Below, in pieces: positions 48,541-56,298 of a stretch of 64,000 bases of DNA. A program made the translations under genes and the position numbers. Every line of letters begins with the position of its first letter. Positions within the stretch are counted from its first letter, which is position 1. Source of the stretch: Candidatus Dormiibacterota bacterium. Its GTDB lineage: Bacteria; Chloroflexota; Dormibacteria; CF-121. The DNA is taken from positions 99,916-163,915 of the forward strand of contig DASZZN010000045.1 of NCBI GenBank assembly GCA_035544955.1. The letters run 5' to 3'. The notes beneath the pieces are model-generated. The model had not been told where the DNA came from, did not search any database, and was given only the letters and a program-made list of their open reading frames with translations.

Positions 48541-49800
48541 ATGAGCGAGCCAATCAAGGTCCTGATCGTGGATGACATCGCCAGCACCCTGGACAACCTC
48601 CAGAAGCTGCTTTCTTTCGAGCCGGACATCCAGGTCGTCGGCACGGCTATGAACGGCAAGGAAGGCATCCAGCAAGCCCAGAAGCTGGCACCGGACATCG
48701 TCCTGATGGACGTCAACATGCCGATCATGGATGGCATCCAGGCCACGGAGACGCTGGCCCAGGAGGTGCCCGGCTCGCCGGTCATCATCATGTCCGTCCA
48801 GGGCGAGCGCGACTACCTGCGGCGGGCGATGCAGTCGGGGGCCCGCGAGTTCCTGATCAAGCCCTTCAGCGGGGACGAGCTCATTGCCAGCATCCGGCGT
48901 GTCTATCAGCTGGAGCAGAAGAAGGAGTCGTTCCTGGCGAAGACCACCGCCGGGACGGAAAAGGCGCCCGCCGCGCCGCCGGGCGGCGAAAGTCGGCCAC
49001 GGGGCGAACACGGCCAGGTCTTCTTCTTCTACTCAGGCAAGGGCGGCGTGGGGAAGTCCTTGATCGCCGCCAACCTCGCCGTGTCGATGGCGAACGAAAC
49101 CAAGGGCAAGGTCGCGCTGGTCGACCTCGACCTGCAGTTCGGCGACATCGGTGTGCTCCTCAACCTGGATCACTCGCAGGGGATCACCGATCTGATCGAG
49201 AACATCGACCACATGGATCCCGACTTCATTCGCGAGATCATGGTGGACGGCCCGTTCGGGATCAAGGTTCTGCTGCCACCGATCAGCCCGGAGCTCGCCG
49301 ACCTGGTCACGGTCGACCACGTCCGGCGAATCTTCAGCGAGCTCCGCAAGATGTTCGACTACATCATCGTCGACAGCAGCGCCCATCTCGGCGAGATCAA
49401 CCTCGAGGTGCTCGACCACGCCGACCGGGTGGTGGTGGTCACCTCATTGAGCATCCCGGCGATCAAGAACACCAAGCTGGCCTTGAAGATCTTCGACTCG
49501 CTCTCCATCCCCCCGGAGCGCGTCGTCCTGCTGCTCAACAAGTCCGACGCCCACTCGGAATTCAACAAGGAGAGCGTGGAGGCGAACCTGCGCTTCCCGA
49601 TCGCGGGCCAGATCCCCAACGACCCCAAACTGGTCATCAACTCGATCAACCGGGGAAATCCCTTCGTCACCACCCATCCGGAATCCGAGATCAGCCAGCG
49701 CATCCGCGAGCTCGTAGCCAAGCTGCTGCCGGCGGTGCCGGTGGCGGCGCCGGAGACTTCCGAGAAGAAACCCCGCAAGGGTCTGTTCGCCCGCCGTTAG
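48541..49800 (+). CDS. cpaE: CpaE/TadZ-like protein: receiver domain plus MinD/ParA-type ATPase
   Basis: A 419-residue protein. Residues 1-120 are a complete response-regulator domain: DD at 11-12, phospho-acceptor Asp57 in VLMDVNMP, the MSVQ switch and Lys in FLIKPF. After a linker, residues 155-390 are a P-loop ATPase with the deviant Walker A SGKGGVGKSLIAANLA and VALVDLDLQFGDI. TadZ/CpaE proteins place the Tad apparatus at the pole or at a focus. Many have a degenerate receiver; here it looks able to be phosphorylated. The C-terminus ends EKKPRKGLFARR. Confidence 0.9.
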   Translation: MSEPIKVLIVDDIASTLDNLQKLLSFEPDIQVVGTAMNGKEGIQQAQKLAPDIVLMDVNMPIMDGIQATETLAQEVPGSPVIIMSVQGERDYLRRAMQSGAREFLIKPFSGDELIASIRRVYQLEQKKESFLAKTTAGTEKAPAAPPGGESRPRGEHGQVFFFYSGKGGVGKSLIAANLAVSMANETKGKVALVDLDLQFGDIGVLLNLDHSQGITDLIENIDHMDPDFIREIMVDGPFGIKVLLPPISPELADLVTVDHVRRIFSELRKMFDYIIVDSSAHLGEINLEVLDHADRVVVVTSLSIPAIKNTKLALKIFDSLSIPPERVVLLLNKSDAHSEFNKESVEANLRFPIAGQIPNDPKLVINSINRGNPFVTTHPESEISQRIRELVAKLLPAVPVAAPETSEKKPRKGLFARR

Positions 49801-49894
49801 AAGGGTTGAGATGACCTCTCGGGCTTCGGCCTATCTTGCCGTGCCACGGTCCGTGACCGGGTTGCGCCCATGTGTCGCCAGGACGGCCTGAGCC

Positions 49895-51319
49895 ATGTCG
49901 CTCCTGGATCGCGTCCAAAAGCAGCAGGCCCCTGATCCGAACGCGCCCCCCGACGGCGCCTACGTCCCGCAGGCGGGCCAGGCCCCCAGCCGCCAGACCC
50001 TGGCCGCCGCGACCCGCACCCGGACGCCGTCCGAGTTGATGGCCGAACGGATCAAGAACCGGCTCCAGTCGCGGCTGATCGAGGAGTCGGCTGACGACTC
50101 TGGGGACGAGAACCGCGACCAGCGGGCCGCCCACATCACCGAGACCCTGAACGCGGTGATCGCGGAAATGGGCGTGAACCTGACCAAGCCGGAGAAGCAG
50201 CGGCTGCTCGACTCGGTCCTCAACGACTTCCTCGGGCTCGGCCCGATCGAGGCGCTGATCAGCGATCCGACGATCACCGAGATCATGGTCAACGGACCTG
50301 ACCAGATTTTCGTCGAGCATAAGGGCAAGCTGACGCTCTCCAGCGTTCAGTTCGAGAGCGAGGACCAGCTTCGGCGGGTGATCGACCGTATCGTCTCGAC
50401 CATCGGCCGGCGCATCGACGAGGGCTCCCCGATGGTGGATGCCCGCCTCAAGGACGGGTCCCGTGTCAACGTCATCATCCCGCCGCTCTCCCTGAACGGG
50501 CCCATCCTGACCATCCGAAAGTTCTCCAAAGACCCCTACAAGATCACCGATCTGATCAAGTTCGGCACCATCACGGATCCGATGGCGCAGTTCGTGCGGG
50601 CCTGTGTCCGCTCGCGCCTGAACATGCTGGTCTCCGGCGGCACCGGCTCGGGCAAGACCACAACCCTCAACGTGCTCTCAAGCTTCATCCCGGAGGAGGA
50701 GCGGGTGGTGACGGTCGAGGACGCCGCCGAGCTGCAGCTCAACCAGGAGCACGTTGTAACACTTGAGTCACGACCGGCGACCGTGGAAGGCCGCGGCCGG
50801 ATTGCCATTCGCGACCTGGTCGTCAACGCCCTCCGGATGCGCCCCGATCGGATCGTGGTCGGCGAGTGTCGCGGTGGCGAGGCCTTGGACATGCTCCAGG
50901 CAATGAATACAGGCCATGACGGATCGTTGACGACTATCCACGCGAACTCGCCGCGTGACAGTTTGAACCGTCTGGAAACGTTGGTGTTGATGGCGGGTGC
51001 AGAACTGCCCTCCCGGGCCATCCGGGAACAGATCTCGTCCGCCATAAACGTCATCGTGCAGCAGAGCCGCTTGCGGGACGGGTCGCGGAAGATCATCGCC
51101 GTCAGCGAGGTGCTCGGACTGCACGGCGACCAGGTAAAGGTGCAGGACATTTTCGTGTTCAAGCAGACAGGCGTCAGCGAAGACGGCAAAGTGCAGGGCT
51201 ACTTCACGGCCACGGGCATCATTCCGAAATATTTCGACCACCTGCAGTCGTCAGGAGAGGGCGTGGGGAAGGACATCTTCACGCCGTCGCCGGATCCTGC
51301 CGGACAAGGAGGCAACTAA
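49895..51319 (+). CDS. cpaF: Tad secretion ATPase CpaF/TadA
   Basis: A 474-residue hexameric ATPase that powers Flp pilus assembly: an N-terminal domain of about 130 residues, then ALISDPTITEIMVNGPDQIF, Walker A SGGTGSGKTTTLNVLSS, EDAAELQLNQEHVVTLESR, MRPDRIVVGECRGGEALDML (Walker B) and the HANSPRDSLNRLE motif. The ATG at 49895 has only a weak SD. It is followed directly by tadB. A shorter paralogue is at 54436-55587. Confidence 0.95.
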   Translation: MSLLDRVQKQQAPDPNAPPDGAYVPQAGQAPSRQTLAAATRTRTPSELMAERIKNRLQSRLIEESADDSGDENRDQRAAHITETLNAVIAEMGVNLTKPEKQRLLDSVLNDFLGLGPIEALISDPTITEIMVNGPDQIFVEHKGKLTLSSVQFESEDQLRRVIDRIVSTIGRRIDEGSPMVDARLKDGSRVNVIIPPLSLNGPILTIRKFSKDPYKITDLIKFGTITDPMAQFVRACVRSRLNMLVSGGTGSGKTTTLNVLSSFIPEEERVVTVEDAAELQLNQEHVVTLESRPATVEGRGRIAIRDLVVNALRMRPDRIVVGECRGGEALDMLQAMNTGHDGSLTTIHANSPRDSLNRLETLVLMAGAELPSRAIREQISSAINVIVQQSRLRDGSRKIIAVSEVLGLHGDQVKVQDIFVFKQTGVSEDGKVQGYFTATGIIPKYFDHLQSSGEGVGKDIFTPSPDPAGQGGN

Positions 51320-52270
51320 GTGTCAATCCAGCTGGTCTTCGCGGCCATGGCAGCCATCGCGGCGCTGATCGTGGTCATGGCGCTTATGTCCAACACCCGG
51401 CAGCCCGGCGCAGAGTCCGAGCTGCACATGGACAGCTACAACCCCGAGGCCGGCGCCAAGAAAGGTGGCGTCTTCGATGGGTTCATGGAGAGTTTCAACA
51501 AGAGCCTGACCCGCAACAAGGGTGGGCGCAGCTCGCGCCTCACCGACGAGCTGGCCAAGGCTGACCTCAAGCTCCGCGTCTCGGAGTACGTGATGGTGAT
51601 CATCGGCCTGATCGTCCTCCTCTGCGCCGTCCTGTTCCTCCGCTTCCACAGCCCGATCCTGGCGCTCATCGGGATCCCGGTCGGGTACTTCGCGCCCGGA
51701 TTCTTCCTCAAGTTCCGGCAACGCCGCCGGCTCAAGGCCTTCAATAACCAGCTGGGCGACACGGTCGTCCTGCTCTCCAACGCGCTCAAGGCCGGCTACT
51801 CGTTCGCCCAGGCCATGGCGACGATCGCCAAGAGCTCCTCACCGCCCATGGCGGACGAGTTCAGTCGGGCAGTCCGCGAAATGAACCTCGGTGTCTCGGT
51901 CGATGACGCCTTGCAACACATGGTCAAGCGCATCGAATCCGAAGACTTTGACCTGATGGTCACCGCCGTGCAAATCCACCGCGTGGTCGGTGGCAACCTG
52001 GCCGAGATTCTGGACACCATCGCCTTCACGATCCGCGAACGTATCCGGATCCAGGGCGAGATCCGTACCCTGACCGCGCAGGCCCGCGCCTCCGGCTACA
52101 TCATCACCGGCCTGCCCTTCGCGCTGGCGCTGATCCTGACCTTTATCTCGCCGACCTATATCACGCCACTCTTCCACGAATGGCTGGGCTATGTCCTCAT
52201 CGGGATGGGCCTGGTCTCGATCGCGATCGGCTACGGCATCATCTCGAAAATCACGAACATCCAGGTGTAG
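51320..52270 (+). CDS. tadB: Tad platform membrane protein TadB
   Basis: A 316-residue type II secretion F-domain protein with an N-terminal span, a paired span near residues 95-130, a cytoplasmic T2SF domain (DTVVLLSNALKAGYSFAQAM, FDLMVTAVQIHRVVGGNLAE) and two C-terminal spans. It anchors the ATPase in the inner membrane. The GTG start has AAGGAGG at 51306-51312, seven bases upstream, immediately after the cpaF stop. Confidence 0.92.
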   Translation: MSIQLVFAAMAAIAALIVVMALMSNTRQPGAESELHMDSYNPEAGAKKGGVFDGFMESFNKSLTRNKGGRSSRLTDELAKADLKLRVSEYVMVIIGLIVLLCAVLFLRFHSPILALIGIPVGYFAPGFFLKFRQRRRLKAFNNQLGDTVVLLSNALKAGYSFAQAMATIAKSSSPPMADEFSRAVREMNLGVSVDDALQHMVKRIESEDFDLMVTAVQIHRVVGGNLAEILDTIAFTIRERIRIQGEIRTLTAQARASGYIITGLPFALALILTFISPTYITPLFHEWLGYVLIGMGLVSIAIGYGIISKITNIQV

Positions 52271-52273
52271 CGA

Positions 52274-53200
52274 ATGAGTATTTTCACTATCGTCTTCGCC
52301 TTCCTGGCCTTCGCCGGCATCATCATCGCGATGCAGGCCGTCACGGCCAAACCCCGACAGGACCTGATCGCTGAACGGCTGGCGCAGTACCGCGACCACA
52401 ACCTGACCCTCGACGAAATCGAGCTCTCGCTGCCCTTCAGCGAGCGCTTCATCAAGCCGGTGCTGGAGCGGATCGGCAGCTTGCTCACATCCCGCATGGC
52501 GAAGAACCGCCAGGTCGTCGTGCAGAACAAGATCAACCTCGCCGGCCGGCCCTATGGGTTGAGCGTCAACGGCCTGGAGGTCGTCAAGGTGATCGTCGGC
52601 ATCGTCGTGGCGCTGATCGCCTTCTGGATCGGCGGCCTCGTGTTTCCGACCACGTTCCTCCTCACTGTCGGCGTCGCCGGCATCGGCTTCATCCTTGGGC
52701 GCTTCCTGCCCGACGTTTGGCTCAACAACAAGATCAAGGGGCGGCAGAAAGAGTTGCGCCTGGCGCTCCCCAACGCGCTCGACCTGCTGACCATCTCGGT
52801 GGAGGCGGGCCTCGGTTTCGACGCCGCCATCGGCCGGCTCACGGAAAAGTTCAAGAACGCGCTCTCCGACGAGTTCGCGCAGGTCCTCAACGAGATCCGG
52901 CTCGGCCGGCCGCGGTTGGAAGCGCTCGACGACATGGGCCGCCGCTCCGGCGTCGAGGAGCTGCATACCTTCATCCAGGCGCTGATCCAGTCGGAACAGC
53001 TCGGCGTCGGTATCGCGAAAGTGCTCCGCATCCAGTCGGAAGAGATGCGCCGCCGCCGCCGTCAGCGGGCGGAGGAGCAGGCCGCGCAGGCGCCCCTGAA
53101 AATGCTCTTCCCGATGATCGGCTGCATCTTCCCGACCCTGTTCATTGTCCTGATGGGCCCCGCGGTAATCATCATTATCCATACGTTTCAACATCATTAG
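52274..53200 (+). CDS. tadC: Tad platform membrane protein TadC
   Basis: A 308-residue protein with the second T2SF domain: spans near residues 5-20 and 95-135, then LRLALPNALDLLTISVEAGL, GFDAAIGRLTEKF and the EEMRRRRRQRAEEQAAQAPL segment, ending with a hydrophobic C-terminus. It forms the platform with TadB, from which it is separated by 3 bp. It is the last gene of the Tad series; a repeat-rich non-coding region follows. Confidence 0.92.
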   Translation: MSIFTIVFAFLAFAGIIIAMQAVTAKPRQDLIAERLAQYRDHNLTLDEIELSLPFSERFIKPVLERIGSLLTSRMAKNRQVVVQNKINLAGRPYGLSVNGLEVVKVIVGIVVALIAFWIGGLVFPTTFLLTVGVAGIGFILGRFLPDVWLNNKIKGRQKELRLALPNALDLLTISVEAGLGFDAAIGRLTEKFKNALSDEFAQVLNEIRLGRPRLEALDDMGRRSGVEELHTFIQALIQSEQLGVGIAKVLRIQSEEMRRRRRQRAEEQAAQAPLKMLFPMIGCIFPTLFIVLMGPAVIIIIHTFQHH

Positions 53201-53350
53201 CGGGCGATTGCGTCGACCCGGTGCGCTTCAGCGTGCAGCTCGCCGGCCACAGGAGGGCACGGCTCGCTGCGCACTTTTCCGCGCGGTCGCCGCTCGCCCG
53301 ACGCTAAAGGCGCGCAGAAGCGCGCTCAGCGCGGCGGCCCGAGGGCCGCT

Positions 53351-53376
53351 AAGCGCGGCTCGGCCTGCGGCCTCGC
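53351..53376 (+). repeat. Dispersed palindromic GC repeat, copy B
   Basis: AAGCGCG, G, then CTCGGCCTGCGGCCTCG matches copy A (47203-47227) at 24 of 25 bases and copy C (55616-55636) at 18 of 21. It lies just after the Tad genes, as copy A lies just before them. Confidence 0.75.
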
Positions 53377-53393
53377 GAGTCTGCTAAAGACAG

Positions 53394-53399
53394 TACAAT
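53394..53399 (+). promoter_or_regulatory. Candidate -10 TACAAT for the DUF192–comF genes
   Basis: TACAAT lies 18 nt before the TTG of the DUF192 gene. The -35 region overlaps repeat copy B and has no clear hexamer. Confidence 0.35.
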
Positions 53400-53417
53400 G
53401 TACACGGGAAAAGAGTT

Positions 53418-53759
53418 TTGCGGTTAACTAAACAGGACGGAACGGTCGTCGCGGAGCCGCTCGAGATCGCCAGCAATTTCATCTCGTCGGGGCTGGGATT
53501 AATGGGACGGGCGAGGCTACCGGAGAAGGGCGGGCTGCTGATTTACGGCTGCAATGGGATCCACATGATGTTCATGCGGTTCCCGATCGACGCCGTCTTC
53601 GTCGACAAGAAAGGCGTCGTGGTCAAGACCTACGAGCGCCTGCTGCCCTGGATCGGCATGGTGCCCTTCGTCTGGCGCGCCGACAAAGTCGCCGAGCTGC
53701 CCGTCGGCACCATCCGGCGCCACGTCATCAAGCCCGGCGACCAGTTACTGGTCGCCTGA
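53418..53759 (+). CDS. DUF192 family protein
   Basis: A 113-residue protein with the DUF192 core: ASNFISSGLGLMGRARLPEK, GIHMMFMRFPIDAVFVDKKG and ADKVAELPVGTIRRHVIKPG. DUF192 proteins are small beta-rich domains, often exported, of unknown function; this one has no signal peptide. The TTG start has an AAGAG just upstream. It lies 1 bp before the GTG of comF, so the two are probably cotranscribed. Confidence 0.85.
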   Translation: MRLTKQDGTVVAEPLEIASNFISSGLGLMGRARLPEKGGLLIYGCNGIHMMFMRFPIDAVFVDKKGVVVKTYERLLPWIGMVPFVWRADKVAELPVGTIRRHVIKPGDQLLVA

Positions 53760-53760
53760 G

Positions 53761-54390
53761 GTGAGCCTGCTCGACCTCGTGTTTCCGCCGCGCTGCGGCG
53801 GCTGCGGACGTTATGGGGCGGCCTGGTGCCCTGCCTGCGCGGACGGCCTGCGGCCGGCTTCGGCCAGCACCTTGGCCGGCATTCCCCTGCTGGCGGCCGG
53901 GCGGCTCGAGGGTCCGCTGCAACACGCGATCCACGCCTACAAGTACCGGCCCCGACCGCAGCTCGCGTCCGTCCTGGCGCAACCCCTGCGCCGCGCCATC
54001 ATCACGGCCGACTTGTCGCTGCCGGCCGTGACCTTCGTGCCCTTGCATCCCCGGCGCCGCCGCGAGCGCGGCTTCAACCAGGCCGAGCGGCTGGCCGCCG
54101 AGCTCTCCCGCGTGCTGGGCGTCCCGCTGCTGAGCGGGCTGACACGCGTCCGGGCCACGCCGGCACAGGTAGGGCTGAGCCAGGCTGAGCGGCGGGCCAA
54201 CCTGGCGGGCGCCTTCCAGTGGACCGCCACCCAGCCGCCCCCGCACGGCCTGGGGCTGGTGGACGACGTCTGCACTACCGGCGCCACCCTGACGGCTGCG
54301 GCCGAGGCGGTGGCGGAAGCGGGGGGCTCGATCGGAGCCTTCCTGGTCCTGGCGGTCGCGCAAACTTTGCCGGCGGTCGCCGTTACATAG
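53761..54390 (+). CDS. comF: ComF family phosphoribosyltransferase-like protein
   Basis: A 209-residue protein with N-terminal zinc cysteines (CGGCGRYGAAWCPAC), a VPLHPRRRRERGFNQAERLA segment and the PRPP-binding loop LVDDVCTTGATLTAA. ComF acts inside the cell during DNA uptake in competent bacteria and may bind ssDNA. In many Gram-positive genomes comF precedes hpf and secA; here a second cpaF gene is inserted between them. Confidence 0.92.
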   Translation: MSLLDLVFPPRCGGCGRYGAAWCPACADGLRPASASTLAGIPLLAAGRLEGPLQHAIHAYKYRPRPQLASVLAQPLRRAIITADLSLPAVTFVPLHPRRRRERGFNQAERLAAELSRVLGVPLLSGLTRVRATPAQVGLSQAERRANLAGAFQWTATQPPPHGLGLVDDVCTTGATLTAAAEAVAEAGGSIGAFLVLAVAQTLPAVAVT

Positions 54391-54435
54391 CCCGGGACAG
54401 TCTGCCTGTCTGCGGATTCTCTTTCTTGGGGGATT

Positions 54436-55587
54436 GTGACTCAGATGGTCAACGCGTCCGAGGTTTCGCAGGACGAGCTCGCCCGTTATTACGAGGCGCT
54501 GGGACCAATCCGGGACCTGGTGCTCGACGACAGCCTGACCGAAGTCATGGTCAACGGCCATGAAAACGTCTACGTCGAGCGCAACGGGAAGATCCTCCTC
54601 ACCGACCGCAAGTTCGACGACGAGAACCACCTGCTGCGGGTGATCGACTTCATCGTCTCCGCGGTCGGTCGCCGCATCGACTTCCGCACCCCGATGGTCG
54701 ACGCCCGGCTGCTCGACGGCTCGCGCGTCAACGCCGTCATCTCGCCGATCGCGCTCGACGGGCCGATGCTGACCATCCGAAAGTTCTCCCGCGATCCCTT
54801 CCAGGCCGAGGACCTTGTCGGCTTCGGCACGATCACCAACGAGGCCGTCGGCTTCCTCAAGGCCTGCGTCATGGCGCGAGCGAACCTCCTGATCTCGGGT
54901 GGAACCGGCACCGGGAAGACGACGCTCCTCAACGTCTGCTCCTCGTTCATCCCTCCCGACGAGCGCATCGTCACCATCGAGGATGCCGCCGAGTTGCAGC
55001 TTCACCAGGAGCACGTCTGCCGCATGGAATCCCGTCCACCCGACCTCAACGGTGAGAACAAGGTCGGCATCCGTGAGCTCGTCATCAACGCCCTTCGTAT
55101 GCGCCCCGACCGCATCGTGGTCGGTGAGTGCCGTGCCGGCGAGGCGCTGGACATGCTCCAGGCGATGAACACCGGTCACGACGGCTCGCTGACCACTCTT
55201 CACGCCAACACCACCCGCGACGCGTTGTCCCGTCTGGAAACGATGGTGCTGATGGCGGGCATCGACCTGCCGACCAAAGCCATCCGCCAGCAGACCGCCT
55301 CCGCCATCGACCTGGTCGTGCAGCTCTCCCGCATGCGCGACGGTCAGCGCAAGGTCACCAGCATCACGGAGATCACCGGGATGGAAGGCGACACCATCAC
55401 GATGCAGGAGATCTTCCTCTACGAGTCGCACGGCGCGGACAAGAATGGTGTCATGACCGGCGTCTTCCGGCCAACCGGGATTCGTCCGCACATCATGGAT
55501 AAGCTGTTTGCCGCCGGCGTGCCGATTCCGGCGGAGCTGGCGCGGGTCTTCCCCGATCGCCGAGCCAACGAGCGGCCGACCAAGTAA
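54436..55587 (+). CDS. Second CpaF/TadA-type secretion ATPase (orphan paralogue)
   Basis: A 383-residue ATPase sharing long stretches with the first CpaF (LTEVMVNGHENVYVERNGKI, SGGTGTGKTTLLNVCSS, MRPDRIVVGECRAGEALDML, HANTTRDALSRLE) but lacking its N-terminal domain of about 90 residues. All ATPase motifs are intact. It has no TadB/TadC partner beside it and lies between comF and hpf. It may be an alternative or retraction-like motor for the same pilus, or serve another system. GTG 54436 follows GGGGG at a suitable distance. Confidence 0.93.
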   Translation: MTQMVNASEVSQDELARYYEALGPIRDLVLDDSLTEVMVNGHENVYVERNGKILLTDRKFDDENHLLRVIDFIVSAVGRRIDFRTPMVDARLLDGSRVNAVISPIALDGPMLTIRKFSRDPFQAEDLVGFGTITNEAVGFLKACVMARANLLISGGTGTGKTTLLNVCSSFIPPDERIVTIEDAAELQLHQEHVCRMESRPPDLNGENKVGIRELVINALRMRPDRIVVGECRAGEALDMLQAMNTGHDGSLTTLHANTTRDALSRLETMVLMAGIDLPTKAIRQQTASAIDLVVQLSRMRDGQRKVTSITEITGMEGDTITMQEIFLYESHGADKNGVMTGVFRPTGIRPHIMDKLFAAGVPIPAELARVFPDRRANERPTK

Positions 55588-55615
55588 TAGCGCTCGGGAC
55601 GTGCGCGCGGCAGCC

Positions 55616-55636
55616 CGGCTCGCCCTGCAGGCTCGC
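55616..55636 (+). repeat. Dispersed palindromic GC repeat, copy C (degenerate)
   Basis: CGGCTCGCCCTGCAGGCTCGC matches copy B at 18 of 21 bases in the same orientation. It lies between the second cpaF gene and the hpf promoter. Confidence 0.5.
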
Positions 55637-55642
55637 TATACT
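55637..55642 (+). promoter_or_regulatory. -10 hexamer TATACT for hpf
   Basis: TATACT directly follows repeat copy C and would place the +1 about 25 nt before the hpf ATG, leaving room for the AGGAGG SD. No good -35 is present. Confidence 0.4.
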
Positions 55643-55674
55643 CAAGGCATCTCGAGATCTCGCAGGAGGCCACC

Positions 55675-56232
55675 ATGGAGATCTTGATCCAGGCCAAGAA
55701 GTCCGCGGCCGATCCCCAGATGAAGGCCTATGCACAGGCCAAGCTCGAGAAACTGACGCGGCATTTCGACCACATCCTGGAAGCTCGCATGGAGCTGGGC
55801 ACCGAGAAGAAGAAGAGCCTCGAGACCATGAAGGTCGCCGAGCTCACCGTGCATGTCACCGGTCGCACGGGCAACATCCTCAAGGCCGTCCAGGCGGCCG
55901 AACATATGAACGAGGCCGTCGATCTCGTCGTCGACAAGATGGACCGGCAGATTCGTCAGCACAAGGAGAAGCTCAAGGACCATCGCCGGTCCAAATCCGC
56001 CGCAGCCGCCGGTCAGACGTCCGAGGTTGCCAGCAGCGCGGTGCGGTCGAACGGGGTGGCGAAGATCAAGCGCTTCAAGATGCGACCGATGTCCGAGGAG
56101 CAGGCGCGCGAGCAAATGGAGGAGTTGGGCCACACCTTCTTCCTCTTCCTCAACGAGGACAGCCAGGAGCTCAACCTCCTTTACCGGCGGCACGATGGGT
56201 CGCTCGGTCTGCTGGAAGCCGATCTGGACTAA
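55675..56232 (+). CDS. hpf: Ribosome hibernation promoting factor, long form
   Basis: A 185-residue protein: an N-terminal S30AE domain (about 1-105) beginning MEILIQAKKSAADPQMKAYA and containing ELTVHVTGRTGNILKAVQAA, a linker, and a C-terminal dimerisation domain (KIKRFKMRPMSEEQAREQME, HTFFLFLNEDSQELNLLYRR). Long Hpf alone forms 100S dimers of inactive ribosomes in stationary phase. It has a good SD (AGGAGG) and its own -10, and precedes secA as in Gram-positive gene order. Confidence 0.94.
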   Translation: MEILIQAKKSAADPQMKAYAQAKLEKLTRHFDHILEARMELGTEKKKSLETMKVAELTVHVTGRTGNILKAVQAAEHMNEAVDLVVDKMDRQIRQHKEKLKDHRRSKSAAAAGQTSEVASSAVRSNGVAKIKRFKMRPMSEEQAREQMEELGHTFFLFLNEDSQELNLLYRRHDGSLGLLEADLD

Positions 56233-56298
56233 CCTCGAGGCGCCGTTTGGGCCTCCGAGGGGCGGGTATGCTTACTGGTTGCGGAATAGCGTGACACC

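Larger units (their letters stand above)
53201..53417. other. Non-coding, hairpin-rich region after tadC
   Basis: This 217-bp stretch has a GCGCGC-AGAA-GCGCGC hairpin (53310-53325), GCGGCCC-GA-GGGCCGC (53334-53349) and repeat copy B (53351-53375), then a TACAAT hexamer. No gene or RNA was recognised. The run of palindromes resembles repetitive extragenic elements. Confidence 0.55.

Noticed and set aside
53201..53417. Possible CRISPR-like or RNA gene in the repeat-rich gap
   Set aside because: Palindromes are irregular with no constant spacer length, and no tRNA or known RNA fold is visible.
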